Positions 1-6,620 of a DNA stretch of 9,090 bases are shown here, one piece after another. This DNA comes from Chrysiogenia bacterium. GTDB lineage: Bacteria; JAGRBM01. The translations under genes and the position numbers were made by a program. The notes beneath the pieces are model-generated. The model saw nothing but the letters and a program-made list of their open reading frames with translations. It was not told the origin of the DNA and ran no database searches. Positions within the stretch are counted from its first letter, which is position 1. Every line of letters begins with the position of its first letter. The stretch is taken from positions 1 through 9,090 of the forward strand of contig JAGRBM010000171.1 in the NCBI GenBank assembly GCA_020434085.1, given 5' to 3'.

Positions 1-2346
1 CAGCGCGCGCTGGTGCTCTTCCCGCCCCACGGCGATGAGCTCAAGGACCCCGAGCGCTTCCTCGATTCCTGCCGGCGCCGCGCCTACATCCGCGTGTGGA
101 TCGACGGTGAGACCCTCGACGTCGATGAGGTCGATCCCGACGCGGTGCGGGAGGCCGACAGCGTGTTCATCGTCGCCGATCGGCTGGTGCTGCGCGAGAG
201 CGATCGCGCGCGTCTCTCGACGGCGGTCGAAAACGCCTTCCGCGAGGGCCGCGGCGAGATGGCTGTCTATCCGCTCGATGCCGCGGAGGTCTACGGATTC
301 TGCGAAGAGTTTTCCAGCCCGGCGACGGGGCGCATCTTTGAAGAACCCACGCCCGCACTCTTCAGCTTCAACTCCCCGCTTGGCGCGTGCGGGCACTGCA
401 AGGGATTCGGCAACGTCCTGCAGTATGACGAGCGCAAGATCATCCCCAATCCCTCCCTGTCGCTGGCCAAGGGCGCGATCGAGCCATGGACCAAGCCCAG
501 CATGCGCGAGAACAACCGCGTGATGCTGCGCTGGGCGATCAAGGAAGGCATCGATACCGAAAAGCCGTGGAAGGACCTCTCAAAGGCCGTTCGCCAGCGC
601 ATTCTGCAGGGTGACGATTCCTTCGAGGGCGTGTTCCCGTTCTTCACCGCCGCCGAGCGCAAAAAATACAAGGTCCACGTGCGTGTGTTCCTGCGCCGCT
701 ACCAGAGCGACTTCCCGTGTCCCGCGTGCGATGGCAAGCGGCTTCGCCCCGAAGCGCTCCTCGTAAAAGTCGGCGGCAAGGACATCTCGGAGATCTGCAA
801 TCTCTCCATCGGCGATCTTGCGCAGTTCTTTGAGGAACTCAAGCTCTCGCGGGCCGAGCAGGACACCGCGCGCGAGGTGCTGCGTCAGGTACGCGCGCGC
901 CTGACATTCCTCAACGAGGTGGGGCTGAACTACCTGGCACTCTCGCGTCTTGCCAAGACGCTCTCGGGCGGTGAGCACCAGCGCATCAACCTGGCCAACC
1001 AGCTCGGCGCCGCGCTGGTGGGAACGCTCTACGTTCTCGACGAGCCCTCCATCGGCCTGCACGCGCGCGACATCTCTCGCCTGATGGGAACGGTCCGCCG
1101 CATCACCGACACGGGCAATACCGTCGTCGTGGTCGAGCACGACCCGGCGATGATCCGCGCGGGCGATCATCTCATCGAGCTGGGGCCCGGCTCCGGCCAT
1201 CGCGGCGGAGAGATTGTCTATCAGGGAGGCGTCGACCAGCTCGTCGCCGAAGGCCTCACCGCGACGGCCGAGTATTTGCGAGGACAGCTCAACTTTCCCG
1301 ACGCGCAGGGACGCCGGCAGAACAAGGGCTGGCTGCGACTGACCGGCGCGCGTGAAAACAATCTCAAGAGCACCGAGCTCAAGATCCCGCTCGGCAACTT
1401 CGTCGCGGTGAGCGGCGTCTCGGGCTCAGGCAAGTCGACGCTGATTACCAAGACGCTTTATCCCGCGCTCGATCGCCTGTTTGGAACCGGCACGGCGAGC
1501 ATCGGGCGCTTCGACATGATCTCGGGGTTCGAGGGGCTCCACGGCGTCTCGCTCATCGACCAGACGCCCATCGGGCGCTCCTCGCGCTCGAACCCGATCA
1601 CCTACATGAAGGCCTGGGATGAAATCCGGCTCTTCTATTCCGAGCTGCCCGAGTCCCTGCGCCGGCGCTTCAAGCCCAAGCACTTTTCCTTCAACACCGA
1701 CGGCGGGCGCTGCCCGGCCTGCCAGGGCGAGGGCGTCATCCACGTGGAGATGCACTTCCTGGCCGACATGGAAGTGACCTGCGAGGTCTGCGACGGCCGG
1801 CGCTTCAAGCCCGAGGTGCTGGCGGTGAAGTATCGCGGCAAGAGCATCGACGAGGTCCTCCAGCTCACCGTAACGGAAGCGAAGACCTTCTTCCCGCCGC
1901 TCACCAAGCTCAAGAACCGGCTGGGCCTGCTCGAAGAAGTGGGTCTTGGTTACATGCGGCTGGGGCAGTCCTCGAACACCATATCCGGTGGTGAGGCACA
2001 GCGCCTCAAGGTCGCCGCCGAGCTGGGGCGCCGCGACGGCAAAAAGATTCTCTACCTGCTCGACGAGCCCACGACCGGCCTGCACGGCGCCGACGTAGCC
2101 AAGCTCCTGCGGGTGCTCGACCGGCTGGTGACGCGCGGCAACACGGTGCTGGTCATCGAACACAATCTGGACGTGCTCGCCCGCGCCGACTGGCTCATTG
2201 ACCTTGGGCCCGAAGGCGGCGATGGTGGAGGGCAAATCGTCGCGGCGGGGCCGCCCGAGGAAGTCTCCCGGGTGAAGCAATCCCATACCGGACATTATTT
2301 GAAAGAGTATTTCGACGCCGGCGCGCGTGCGGCCCGTCCGCACTGA
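1..2346 (+). CDS. uvrA: UvrA, excinuclease ABC subunit A (5'-truncated by window edge)
   Basis: UvrA is the cytoplasmic ATPase that recognises bulky DNA lesions and loads UvrB in nucleotide excision repair. The frame is open to base 1 and starts within the conserved 'ALVL...' region, so about 140-150 residues including the first Walker A are missing; the GTG at 13 is probably internal. Visible in order: a zinc region with CGHC (388-399) and CPAC (718-729); first ABC signature LSGGE and Walker B LYVLDEPSIGLH (about 961-1062); second Walker A SGVSGSGKST (from 1411); DQTPIGRSSRSNP (from 1558); second zinc module CPAC/CEVC (about 1711-1794); second signature ISGGEAQR and LYLLDEPTTGLH (about 1981-2085); and IEHNLDVL (from 2155). 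Total length would be normal for UvrA (~930). Oddity: the usual CPxC pair before the FSFN motif is Ser/Thr (316-327). A divergent UvrA paralogue is possible. Confidence 0.97.
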   Translation, partial: QRALVLFPPHGDELKDPERFLDSCRRRAYIRVWIDGETLDVDEVDPDAVREADSVFIVADRLVLRESDRARLSTAVENAFREGRGEMAVYPLDAAEVYGFCEEFSSPATGRIFEEPTPALFSFNSPLGACGHCKGFGNVLQYDERKIIPNPSLSLAKGAIEPWTKPSMRENNRVMLRWAIKEGIDTEKPWKDLSKAVRQRILQGDDSFEGVFPFFTAAERKKYKVHVRVFLRRYQSDFPCPACDGKRLRPEALLVKVGGKDISEICNLSIGDLAQFFEELKLSRAEQDTAREVLRQVRARLTFLNEVGLNYLALSRLAKTLSGGEHQRINLANQLGAALVGTLYVLDEPSIGLHARDISRLMGTVRRITDTGNTVVVVEHDPAMIRAGDHLIELGPGSGHRGGEIVYQGGVDQLVAEGLTATAEYLRGQLNFPDAQGRRQNKGWLRLTGARENNLKSTELKIPLGNFVAVSGVSGSGKSTLITKTLYPALDRLFGTGTASIGRFDMISGFEGLHGVSLIDQTPIGRSSRSNPITYMKAWDEIRLFYSELPESLRRRFKPKHFSFNTDGGRCPACQGEGVIHVEMHFLADMEVTCEVCDGRRFKPEVLAVKYRGKSIDEVLQLTVTEAKTFFPPLTKLKNRLGLLEEVGLGYMRLGQSSNTISGGEAQRLKVAAELGRRDGKKILYLLDEPTTGLHGADVAKLLRVLDRLVTRGNTVLVIEHNLDVLARADWLIDLGPEGGDGGGQIVAAGPPEEVSRVKQSHTGHYLKEYFDAGARAARPH

Positions 2347-2367
2347 GCCCGGCGCTCATCAAGGCCT

Positions 2368-3180
2368 ATGTGGGTTGATCTGATCGCGCTCTTTGTTCTG
2401 GCGTTCTTCTGCGCCGCGGGGTACTTCCGCGGTTTCGTCTCGCTGCTTTTCAGTTTCATCGGACTGCTCGCCACCTATGTCGGCACGCCGCACCTGGCGC
2501 GCTGGATCGAGACGAGCACCGACTGGTCCGCGCTCGATCCCCAGTCGCGCTACTGGGTGGTGCTCGCCGGCGCGGCATCGATCCTCTACTTCGGCTGCAA
2601 CTTCATCGGTCTGGTGGTTTCCCACTTCGTCGTGGGCAAGGAAGAACACCACAAGCGCCGCGACCGCATCATGGGCCTGGGGCTCGGCCTGATTCAGGGC
2701 GGCGTGATCGCGCTGTTTCTGGCCTGCCTGGTGGGCGCGACGCCCAAGGCCATGCGCGAGGACTCCGGCTGGGTCGACGATCAGGTGCGCGGCTCACGCC
2801 TGGTAGACGCGGTCGATCCCTGGAACCCGATCCTCGAGCGCCGCAAGGAACTCGAGTGGCTCACTGAGCTGGGCGACGTCATGAAGATGCTCTCCGATCC
2901 CAACCTCATCGAGGACCTCGAACTCTCGAAGACGGCCAAGGAGGCCCTCAGCGACCCGGCCATCAAGGAAGTGCTCACCGACAACAAGCTCATCGATGCG
3001 CTGCGTAGCCAGGACTACACCGAGCTCTTCAGCAAGGAGCGCTGGCGAGGCGTGATGGAGAACGAAGAGCTGCGCGAGGCCGTCGAGAGCATCGATCTCG
3101 AAACCATCCGCACCGAGATCGAGGACGCCCAGGCCGAGCGCGCCGGCAAGATCGAAGACATCATCGAAGAAGAAGAGTAG
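2368..3180 (+). CDS. CvpA-family membrane protein with long acidic C-terminal tail
   Basis: A 270-residue inner-membrane protein. The N-terminal ~125 residues match the CvpA family: MWVDLIALFVLAFFCAAGYF followed by RGF, with hydrophobic segments at about 3-19, 21-42, 62-88 and 102-124. CvpA proteins are linked to colicin V production and envelope integrity, but their molecular function is unsettled. Residues ~130-270 form a charged, predicted-helical tail with spaced LSDPxxxxxL-type motifs (175-184, 194-203, and a weaker LTDNKLIDAL at 203-212), ending in EDIIEEEE. Most CvpA proteins are ~160-200 residues, so the tail is an extension. It starts 21 bp after the uvrA stop with only a weak AAGG Shine-Dalgarno (about 2360), so translation may depend on uvrA, and the two are probably cotranscribed. 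Family call is good; function unknown. Confidence 0.85.
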   Translation: MWVDLIALFVLAFFCAAGYFRGFVSLLFSFIGLLATYVGTPHLARWIETSTDWSALDPQSRYWVVLAGAASILYFGCNFIGLVVSHFVVGKEEHHKRRDRIMGLGLGLIQGGVIALFLACLVGATPKAMREDSGWVDDQVRGSRLVDAVDPWNPILERRKELEWLTELGDVMKMLSDPNLIEDLELSKTAKEALSDPAIKEVLTDNKLIDALRSQDYTELFSKERWRGVMENEELREAVESIDLETIRTEIEDAQAERAGKIEDIIEEEE

Positions 3181-3226
3181 GGGCGGCGCGATCGCTGTTC
3201 CTCGAATTCCTTGGTCTCAAAAGACT

Positions 3227-3309
3227 TGTCATTCTGAGCGTAGCGAAGAATCGGCTGGAGCCGGCTCGGACGCGATTCTTCAGGGCGCTTTGCGCCCTTC
3301 AGAATGACA
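3227..3309. repeat. Palindromic intergenic element A (REPIN-like)
   Basis: An 83-bp imperfect palindrome filling most of the CvpA-cca gap. The ends TGTCATTCT (3227-3235) and AGAATGACA (3301-3309) are exact inverted repeats, as are GAAGAATCG (3245-3253) and CGATTCTTC (3273-3281). Each arm also folds on its own: ATTCT/AGAAT in the left arm, and GGGCGC-TTT-GCGCCC (3283-3297) in the right. I recall TGTCATTCTGAGCG..GAAGAATC as a motif dispersed in many bacterial genomes, which fits a mobile non-coding repeat, but copy number here cannot be seen. In RNA it would form a long hairpin that could stop transcription or protect the CvpA mRNA 3' end. The rest of the gap (3181-3226, 3310-3364) shows nothing I can name. 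Confidence 0.85.
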
Positions 3310-3364
3310 CCTGACTTGCATGTGCTCTTTTTCCTGGCCTGTCTTCCGACCTATGCTGCCTGCC

Positions 3365-4738
3365 ATGCGAATCGCCTTCTACAGGGACGTGCGCGCCGTG
3401 GGCGGGGAGGTCTTCCTCGTGGGCGGCGCGGTGCGCGACCGGTTGCTGGGGCGGCAGACCAAGGACATCGACGTGCTGGTGCGCGGCGTTCCGGCCGAGC
3501 AGCTCCATGGGATTCTCTCGCGCCACGGACGGGTGGAGGCCACGGGGCGGAGCTTCGCGGTGTTCAAGTTCATCGTCGCGCCGGGCGAGGCCATCGATGT
3601 GGCGCTTCCCAGGGTCGAGCGCTCCACCGGGGTGGGGCATGCCGACTTCGACGTGCAGGCCGATCCGGGTCTCAAAGTCGAAGACGATCTGGGCCGCCGC
3701 GATTTCACCATCAACGCCATCGCCCAGGAAGTGGTTTCGGAAAACCTGGAGCTGGGCGCGCTGGTCGATCCCTTCGGCGGGGTAGCCGACATCGAGAAAA
3801 AACTGCTGCGCGCGGTCTTCGAGCGCGCCTTTGAAGAGGATGCCCTGCGCGTGCTGCGCGGCGTGCAGTTTGCCGCGCGTTTTGGTCTCGACGTCGAGCC
3901 CGCGACGCTCTCCCTGATGCGTGCGGCCGCGCCGTTGCTGCCCACGCTCTCGCCCGAGCGCGTGATTCAGGAGATCGGCAAGCTGCTGGGCGCGCCGCGC
4001 CCCTCGGTGGGCTTTCGCCTGATGCACGAGTGCGGCGCACTGGCAACGCTCTTTCCCGAACTCGAGGCCATGCGCGGCGTCGCGCAGCCCCCGGAGTTCC
4101 ACATCGCCGACGTCTTCGACCACACCATGCTCGTGTTGGACAACGCGGCGACCGATTCGCGGCTGCGCAAACCCGGCGACGTGGAGACCCTGCTCGCCGC
4201 GCTCTACCACGACGTGGGGAAGCCCCCGACGAAAGGAACGCATCCCGACAACGGGCGCATCACCTTCTTCGGGCACGAGAACATCTCCGCCGATGTCACG
4301 CGCAAGCGCCTCGTGCACTGGAAGGCCGGCATGATCGGCGCCGATGTCGATCACGTTGTCACGCTGGTGCAGAATCACCTGTTCGCCTGGGGCGATGAAG
4401 TCAGCGACCGCGGAGTGCGGCGCTTCATTCGAAAAGTCGGCGCCGAGCTGGTCGACAAGATCATCGACCTGTGCATCGCCGATCTTCTCTCGGGCGCCAT
4501 GCCCGAGCGCGTGGAGGGCGTGCTCGCCTTTCGCGAGAGAGTCGACGCCGAGCTCGCAAAAGAGCCCGCGCTCAGTATCCGCGACCTGGCCGTGGGCGGG
4601 CGCGACCTCATGGAAATCGGCTACCCCGCCGGCCCCGCGCTGGGAAAAGAACTCGCCCGCCTTTTTGAACTCGTCACCGACGATCCCGCCCTCAACGAGC
4701 GCGAAACCCTGTTGAGTCTCGTTCAGAAACCTGAATAG
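3365..4738 (+). CDS. cca: CCA-adding tRNA nucleotidyltransferase with HD domain
   Basis: A class II nucleotidyltransferase that builds or repairs the 3' CCA end of tRNA in the cytoplasm. From the start at 3365 (457 residues): the GGAVRD motif (20-25) and metal-binding KDID (D34, D36); RRDFTINAIA (111-120); the EEDALRVLR...FAARFG head/neck region (157-174); an HD-type metal site YHDVGK (281-286) with a downstream FFGHE; and a C-terminal DLAVGGRDLM..GYPAGP segment typical of the HD-containing branch. Presence of an HD domain and length favour CCA-adding enzyme over poly(A) polymerase I, although CC-only or A-only specificity cannot be excluded. In-frame ATGs at 3320 and 3353 exist; 3365 is chosen because family members start just before the GGxVRD motif and 3320 lies 10 bp from element A. 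No clear Shine-Dalgarno precedes any of the three. Confidence 0.92.
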   Translation: MRIAFYRDVRAVGGEVFLVGGAVRDRLLGRQTKDIDVLVRGVPAEQLHGILSRHGRVEATGRSFAVFKFIVAPGEAIDVALPRVERSTGVGHADFDVQADPGLKVEDDLGRRDFTINAIAQEVVSENLELGALVDPFGGVADIEKKLLRAVFERAFEEDALRVLRGVQFAARFGLDVEPATLSLMRAAAPLLPTLSPERVIQEIGKLLGAPRPSVGFRLMHECGALATLFPELEAMRGVAQPPEFHIADVFDHTMLVLDNAATDSRLRKPGDVETLLAALYHDVGKPPTKGTHPDNGRITFFGHENISADVTRKRLVHWKAGMIGADVDHVVTLVQNHLFAWGDEVSDRGVRRFIRKVGAELVDKIIDLCIADLLSGAMPERVEGVLAFRERVDAELAKEPALSIRDLAVGGRDLMEIGYPAGPALGKELARLFELVTDDPALNERETLLSLVQKPE

Positions 4739-4739
4739 C

Positions 4740-4851
4740 CCCCTCTCCCAGCGGGAGAGGGTTGGGGAGAGGGAGAACCGCACATGTGACTGTTCTCCCT
4801 CTCCCAAGCGCGTCTTTCGCCGCACTTTTCCCTCTCCCGCTGGGAGAGGGG
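4740..4851. repeat. Palindromic intergenic element B (CCCTCTCCC type, REPIN-like)
   Basis: A 112-bp element beginning 1 bp after the cca stop. Its ends are perfect 22-bp inverted repeats (4740-4761 and 4830-4851). Each end is itself a hairpin: CCCTCTCCC-AGC-GGGAGAGGG on the left (4741-4761) and CCCTCTCCC-GCT-GGGAGAGGG on the right (4830-4850). A second internal inverted pair, GGGAGAGGGAGAAC (4765-4778) and GTTCTCCCTCTCCC (4792-4805), surrounds the palindrome CACATGTG (4781-4788). Similar CCCTCTCCC repeats are scattered in many unrelated proteobacterial genomes (recalled, not checked). Its position directly behind cca means it could end or stabilise the cca transcript, although neither hairpin is followed by a T-tract. 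The remaining gap (4852-4958) carries only the ribosome site of the next gene; a possible promoter (TTGGCA 4878, TAACAA 4902) is too weak to call. Confidence 0.88.
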
Positions 4852-4958
4852 ACGCGGAAGGTCATCTAGAGACACCGTTGGCATTCGTTTGACGCGGCGA
4901 GTAACAATGGCGGTCCCAGTTCGGATCGCCCGTATCGGCGACCGCAAGGGTCAACGCT

Positions 4959-5954
4959 ATGCAACTTGAAAATGGACACGTATTAGAGCGCGTCCGGCGC
5001 GTTTCGACGCCGGTACCCTTTCCGCCCCAGCACATTCACAGCTATCTGATCCTGGCCGATGAGCCCATTCTCATCGACACCGGGATGAAGACGCCCCAGG
5101 CCTGGGAAGCGATTCAGAAGAATCTTGGCGAGCACGGGCTCGAGGTCTCCGACATCCGGCACCTGCTCATCACGCACGCGCACATCGACCACTACGGCCA
5201 GGCCAAGCGCATTCGCGAGGCCTCTGGCTGCAAGGTGTATTCCAACGTGCTGGAGGCCACCTACCTGCGCAGCGGGCGCGAGGGCGGCCACCGCGAGATG
5301 GACTCGCCCAACATGGCCTGGTTCTACGAGTGGGGCGTGCCGCAGGATCTGATCGAGCGGGATGTGCTCGGCCACAAGATGTCGGAAAAGGTGGCCGAGG
5401 CCGTTCCCGTGGACGTGACCTTCGACGACGGCGAGAAGTTTTCCATCTGCGACGTGACCTTCCGGCCCGTTTGGGTGCCCGGCCACGCCATTGGGCACAC
5501 GGTCTACATCGTTGATGAGTGGAAGACCATGTTCTCTGCCGACCACCTGCTGCCCGACATCTCGCCGGTTCCGTTGCTCAATTTTCCCGACCCCACAAAG
5601 CGCGGCAAGACCCGCTCGCTAATCGAGTTCCTGGAATCGCTCAAGAAGATCGAGCACGAGGATATCATCGTCGCGCTTCCGGCCCACGGCGATCCCATCC
5701 TCGATCACCACACGCTCATCGACGGTTACCGCCTGGGGGTGGAGCGCCGGATGCTGCGCGTCAAACGCGCGCTCACTGAGGACGGCCCCATGACCGCCTT
5801 CGAGCTCTCCGAGCACATGTTCCGGCAGAAGGCGCGCATGATGATGTACCTGACCATGAGCGAAGCGGTCGGTTATCTGGAAATTCTAGAATCACAGGAC
5901 AAGCTCGCAATTGAAAACCGCGAGGGCGTTCTGTACTATTCGCTCAAAGCCTGA
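4959..5954 (+). CDS. Metallo-beta-lactamase-fold hydrolase with C-terminal winged-helix region
   Basis: A 331-residue soluble hydrolase of the MBL superfamily. Metal ligands are all visible: THAHIDH (72-78), H176 in PGHAIGH, D195 in FSADHLLPD and H243 in PAHGDPI, consistent with a two-metal site. After the catalytic domain (~1-250), residues ~255-331 resemble the small winged-helix domain found in LACTB2-type MBL proteins, including a helical stretch and a final VLYYSLKA. Relatives include hydroxyacylglutathione hydrolases, LACTB2-like nucleases and uncharacterised 'MBL fold metallo-hydrolases'; the substrate cannot be read from sequence. There is no signal peptide, so it is cytoplasmic. AAGGG at 4946-4950 is suitably spaced from the ATG. 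It leads a tight operon with two dodecins (14 bp and 16 bp gaps), so a redox- or cofactor-related role is possible but inferred. Confidence 0.9.
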   Translation: MQLENGHVLERVRRVSTPVPFPPQHIHSYLILADEPILIDTGMKTPQAWEAIQKNLGEHGLEVSDIRHLLITHAHIDHYGQAKRIREASGCKVYSNVLEATYLRSGREGGHREMDSPNMAWFYEWGVPQDLIERDVLGHKMSEKVAEAVPVDVTFDDGEKFSICDVTFRPVWVPGHAIGHTVYIVDEWKTMFSADHLLPDISPVPLLNFPDPTKRGKTRSLIEFLESLKKIEHEDIIVALPAHGDPILDHHTLIDGYRLGVERRMLRVKRALTEDGPMTAFELSEHMFRQKARMMMYLTMSEAVGYLEILESQDKLAIENREGVLYYSLKA

Positions 5955-5968
5955 GAAGAGGACCCGCG

Positions 5969-6187
5969 ATGCGAGTCGCCAAGATTTCCGAACTGATCGG
6001 CAGCTCCGAAGAGAGCTGGGAAGACGCCTCCCGCACGGCCGTGCGCCGCGCGTCGGCGACCCTTGCGGGAATTTCCGGATTTGAAGTCCTGCGCAAGGGC
6101 ATCGCCATCAAGAACGGCAAGTCCGAGTATCGCGTGCAGCTTCGGCTGATCTTCGAACTGGCGCCCGATTTCGAGATGCACGTCTAG
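5969..6187 (+). CDS. Dodecin-family protein, first of a tandem pair
   Basis: A 72-residue protein of the dodecin family: small beta-alpha-beta-beta subunits that assemble into hollow 12-mers, typically storing or buffering flavins. Seen here: the VAKISELIGSS first strand, SWEDASRTAVRRASATL helix, then ISGFEVLRKG and EYRVQLRLIFEL strands. Relative to the Halobacterium salinarum protein, the flavin-stacking Trp (W36) aligns with G37 and the flavin-contacting Gln (Q55) with R55, so canonical flavin binding is doubtful. Unlike the second copy it has a short C-terminal extension, APDFEMHV. A strong AGAAGAGGA Shine-Dalgarno (5954-5962) lies in the 14-bp gap after the MBL gene, showing cotranscription. 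It is about 40% identical to the next gene (26 of ~64 positions by my hand alignment). Confidence 0.9.
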   Translation: MRVAKISELIGSSEESWEDASRTAVRRASATLAGISGFEVLRKGIAIKNGKSEYRVQLRLIFELAPDFEMHV

Positions 6188-6203
6188 GCTGGAGGGGAAC
6201 CCC

Positions 6204-6416
6204 ATGGCTGTTGCAGTTGTCACCCACATGATCGCGTCGAGCCCCACGAGCTGGGACGACGCCGCCCGTCGCGGCTTCGAGCGCGCCAAGCAAACGCTCC
6301 GCAACATCACCGGCCTCGAAGTGATCTCCGAGAAAGCCAAGGTCGTCAACGGCGAGATCCGCGAGTTCCGCGTCGCCATTAAAGTGACCTTCATCCTCGA
6401 AGAAAAAGGCGAGTAA
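6204..6416 (+). CDS. Dodecin-family protein, second of a tandem pair
   Basis: A 70-residue dodecin and the closer of the two to the common bacterial form: MAVAVVTHMIASSPTSWDDA, a helix ending KQTLRNI, then TGLEVISEKAKVVNGEIREF and RVAIKVTFILEE. As in its neighbour, the position of the flavin-stacking Trp is Gly (G37) and the Gln position is Arg (R56). The SWDDA tryptophan (W17) is shared by both copies but lies elsewhere in the fold. A strong GGAGG Shine-Dalgarno (6191-6195) sits 8 bp before the ATG, in a 16-bp gap after the first dodecin. It is the last gene of the hydrolase-dodecin operon; an intrinsic terminator follows at 6452. A mixed 12-mer of both subunits is possible but unproven. Confidence 0.92.
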   Translation: MAVAVVTHMIASSPTSWDDAARRGFERAKQTLRNITGLEVISEKAKVVNGEIREFRVAIKVTFILEEKGE

Positions 6417-6451
6417 GGAATCGCGCACTCGTGCGATCACGGTTCCTGTAG

Positions 6452-6476
6452 GGGCGGGGTCTACCCGCCCTTTTTT
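6452..6476 (+). terminator. Rho-independent terminator of the hydrolase-dodecin operon
   Basis: A perfect 7-bp all-GC stem, GGGCGGG (6452-6458) with CCCGCCC (6464-6470), a 5-nt GTCTA loop and a run of six T (6471-6476), 36 bp after the second dodecin stop. It is simultaneously the left arm of element C, so the terminator was either supplied by, or taken over by, the repeat. A weaker bulged hairpin (about 6420-6436) lies just before it. Read on the minus strand, the right arm (6646-6671) gives the same stem followed by TTCTTT, a poorer terminator for the MshEN gene. Confidence 0.85.
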
Positions 6477-6496
6477 GTCCCATGTTCTCAGTGCCT

Positions 6497-6620
6497 CCTT
6501 CCCGTTTGTCCTGAGTAGCGCTGCTCCGCAGCGCGTATCGAAGGACAGAGGGCCTCCGCACATTCGAGCCTGGTGCCCTTCGATACGCCGCTTCGCGGCT
6601 ACTCAGGACGAACGGGAAGG
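6497..6620. repeat. Palindromic element D nested inside element C
   Basis: A 124-bp palindrome. The outer arms 6497-6518 and 6599-6620 are inverted repeats matching at 21 of 22 positions (T/C difference at 6507). The inner pair CGTATCGAAGG (6534-6544) and CCTTCGATACG (6577-6587) is exact. Each arm carries its own hairpin: CGCTGC-TCC-GCAGCG (6519-6533) in the left arm and CCGC-TTC-GCGG (6588-6598) in the right. GTCCTGAG..TATCGAAGGAC-type repeats are dispersed in many genomes (recollection). It lies wholly within element C, which suggests insertion of one element into another or a compound repeat. No reading frame here looks like a real protein. Confidence 0.85.

Noticed and set aside
1426-2343. 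A 305-codon minus-strand open frame opposite uvrA
   Set aside because: Antisense to the conserved second ABC half of UvrA; composition is typical of a reverse-complement shadow.
3299-4825. A 508-codon open frame on the minus strand opposite cca
   Set aside because: It lies antisense to a clearly conserved CCA-adding enzyme, is rich in His/Gln/Gly/Ala as expected for a GC-rich shadow frame, and has no recognisable domain.
4878-4907. Possible sigma-70 promoter (TTGGCA, 18-bp spacer, TAACAA) for the MBL-dodecin operon
   Set aside because: The -10 matches the consensus at only three of six positions; too weak to annotate.
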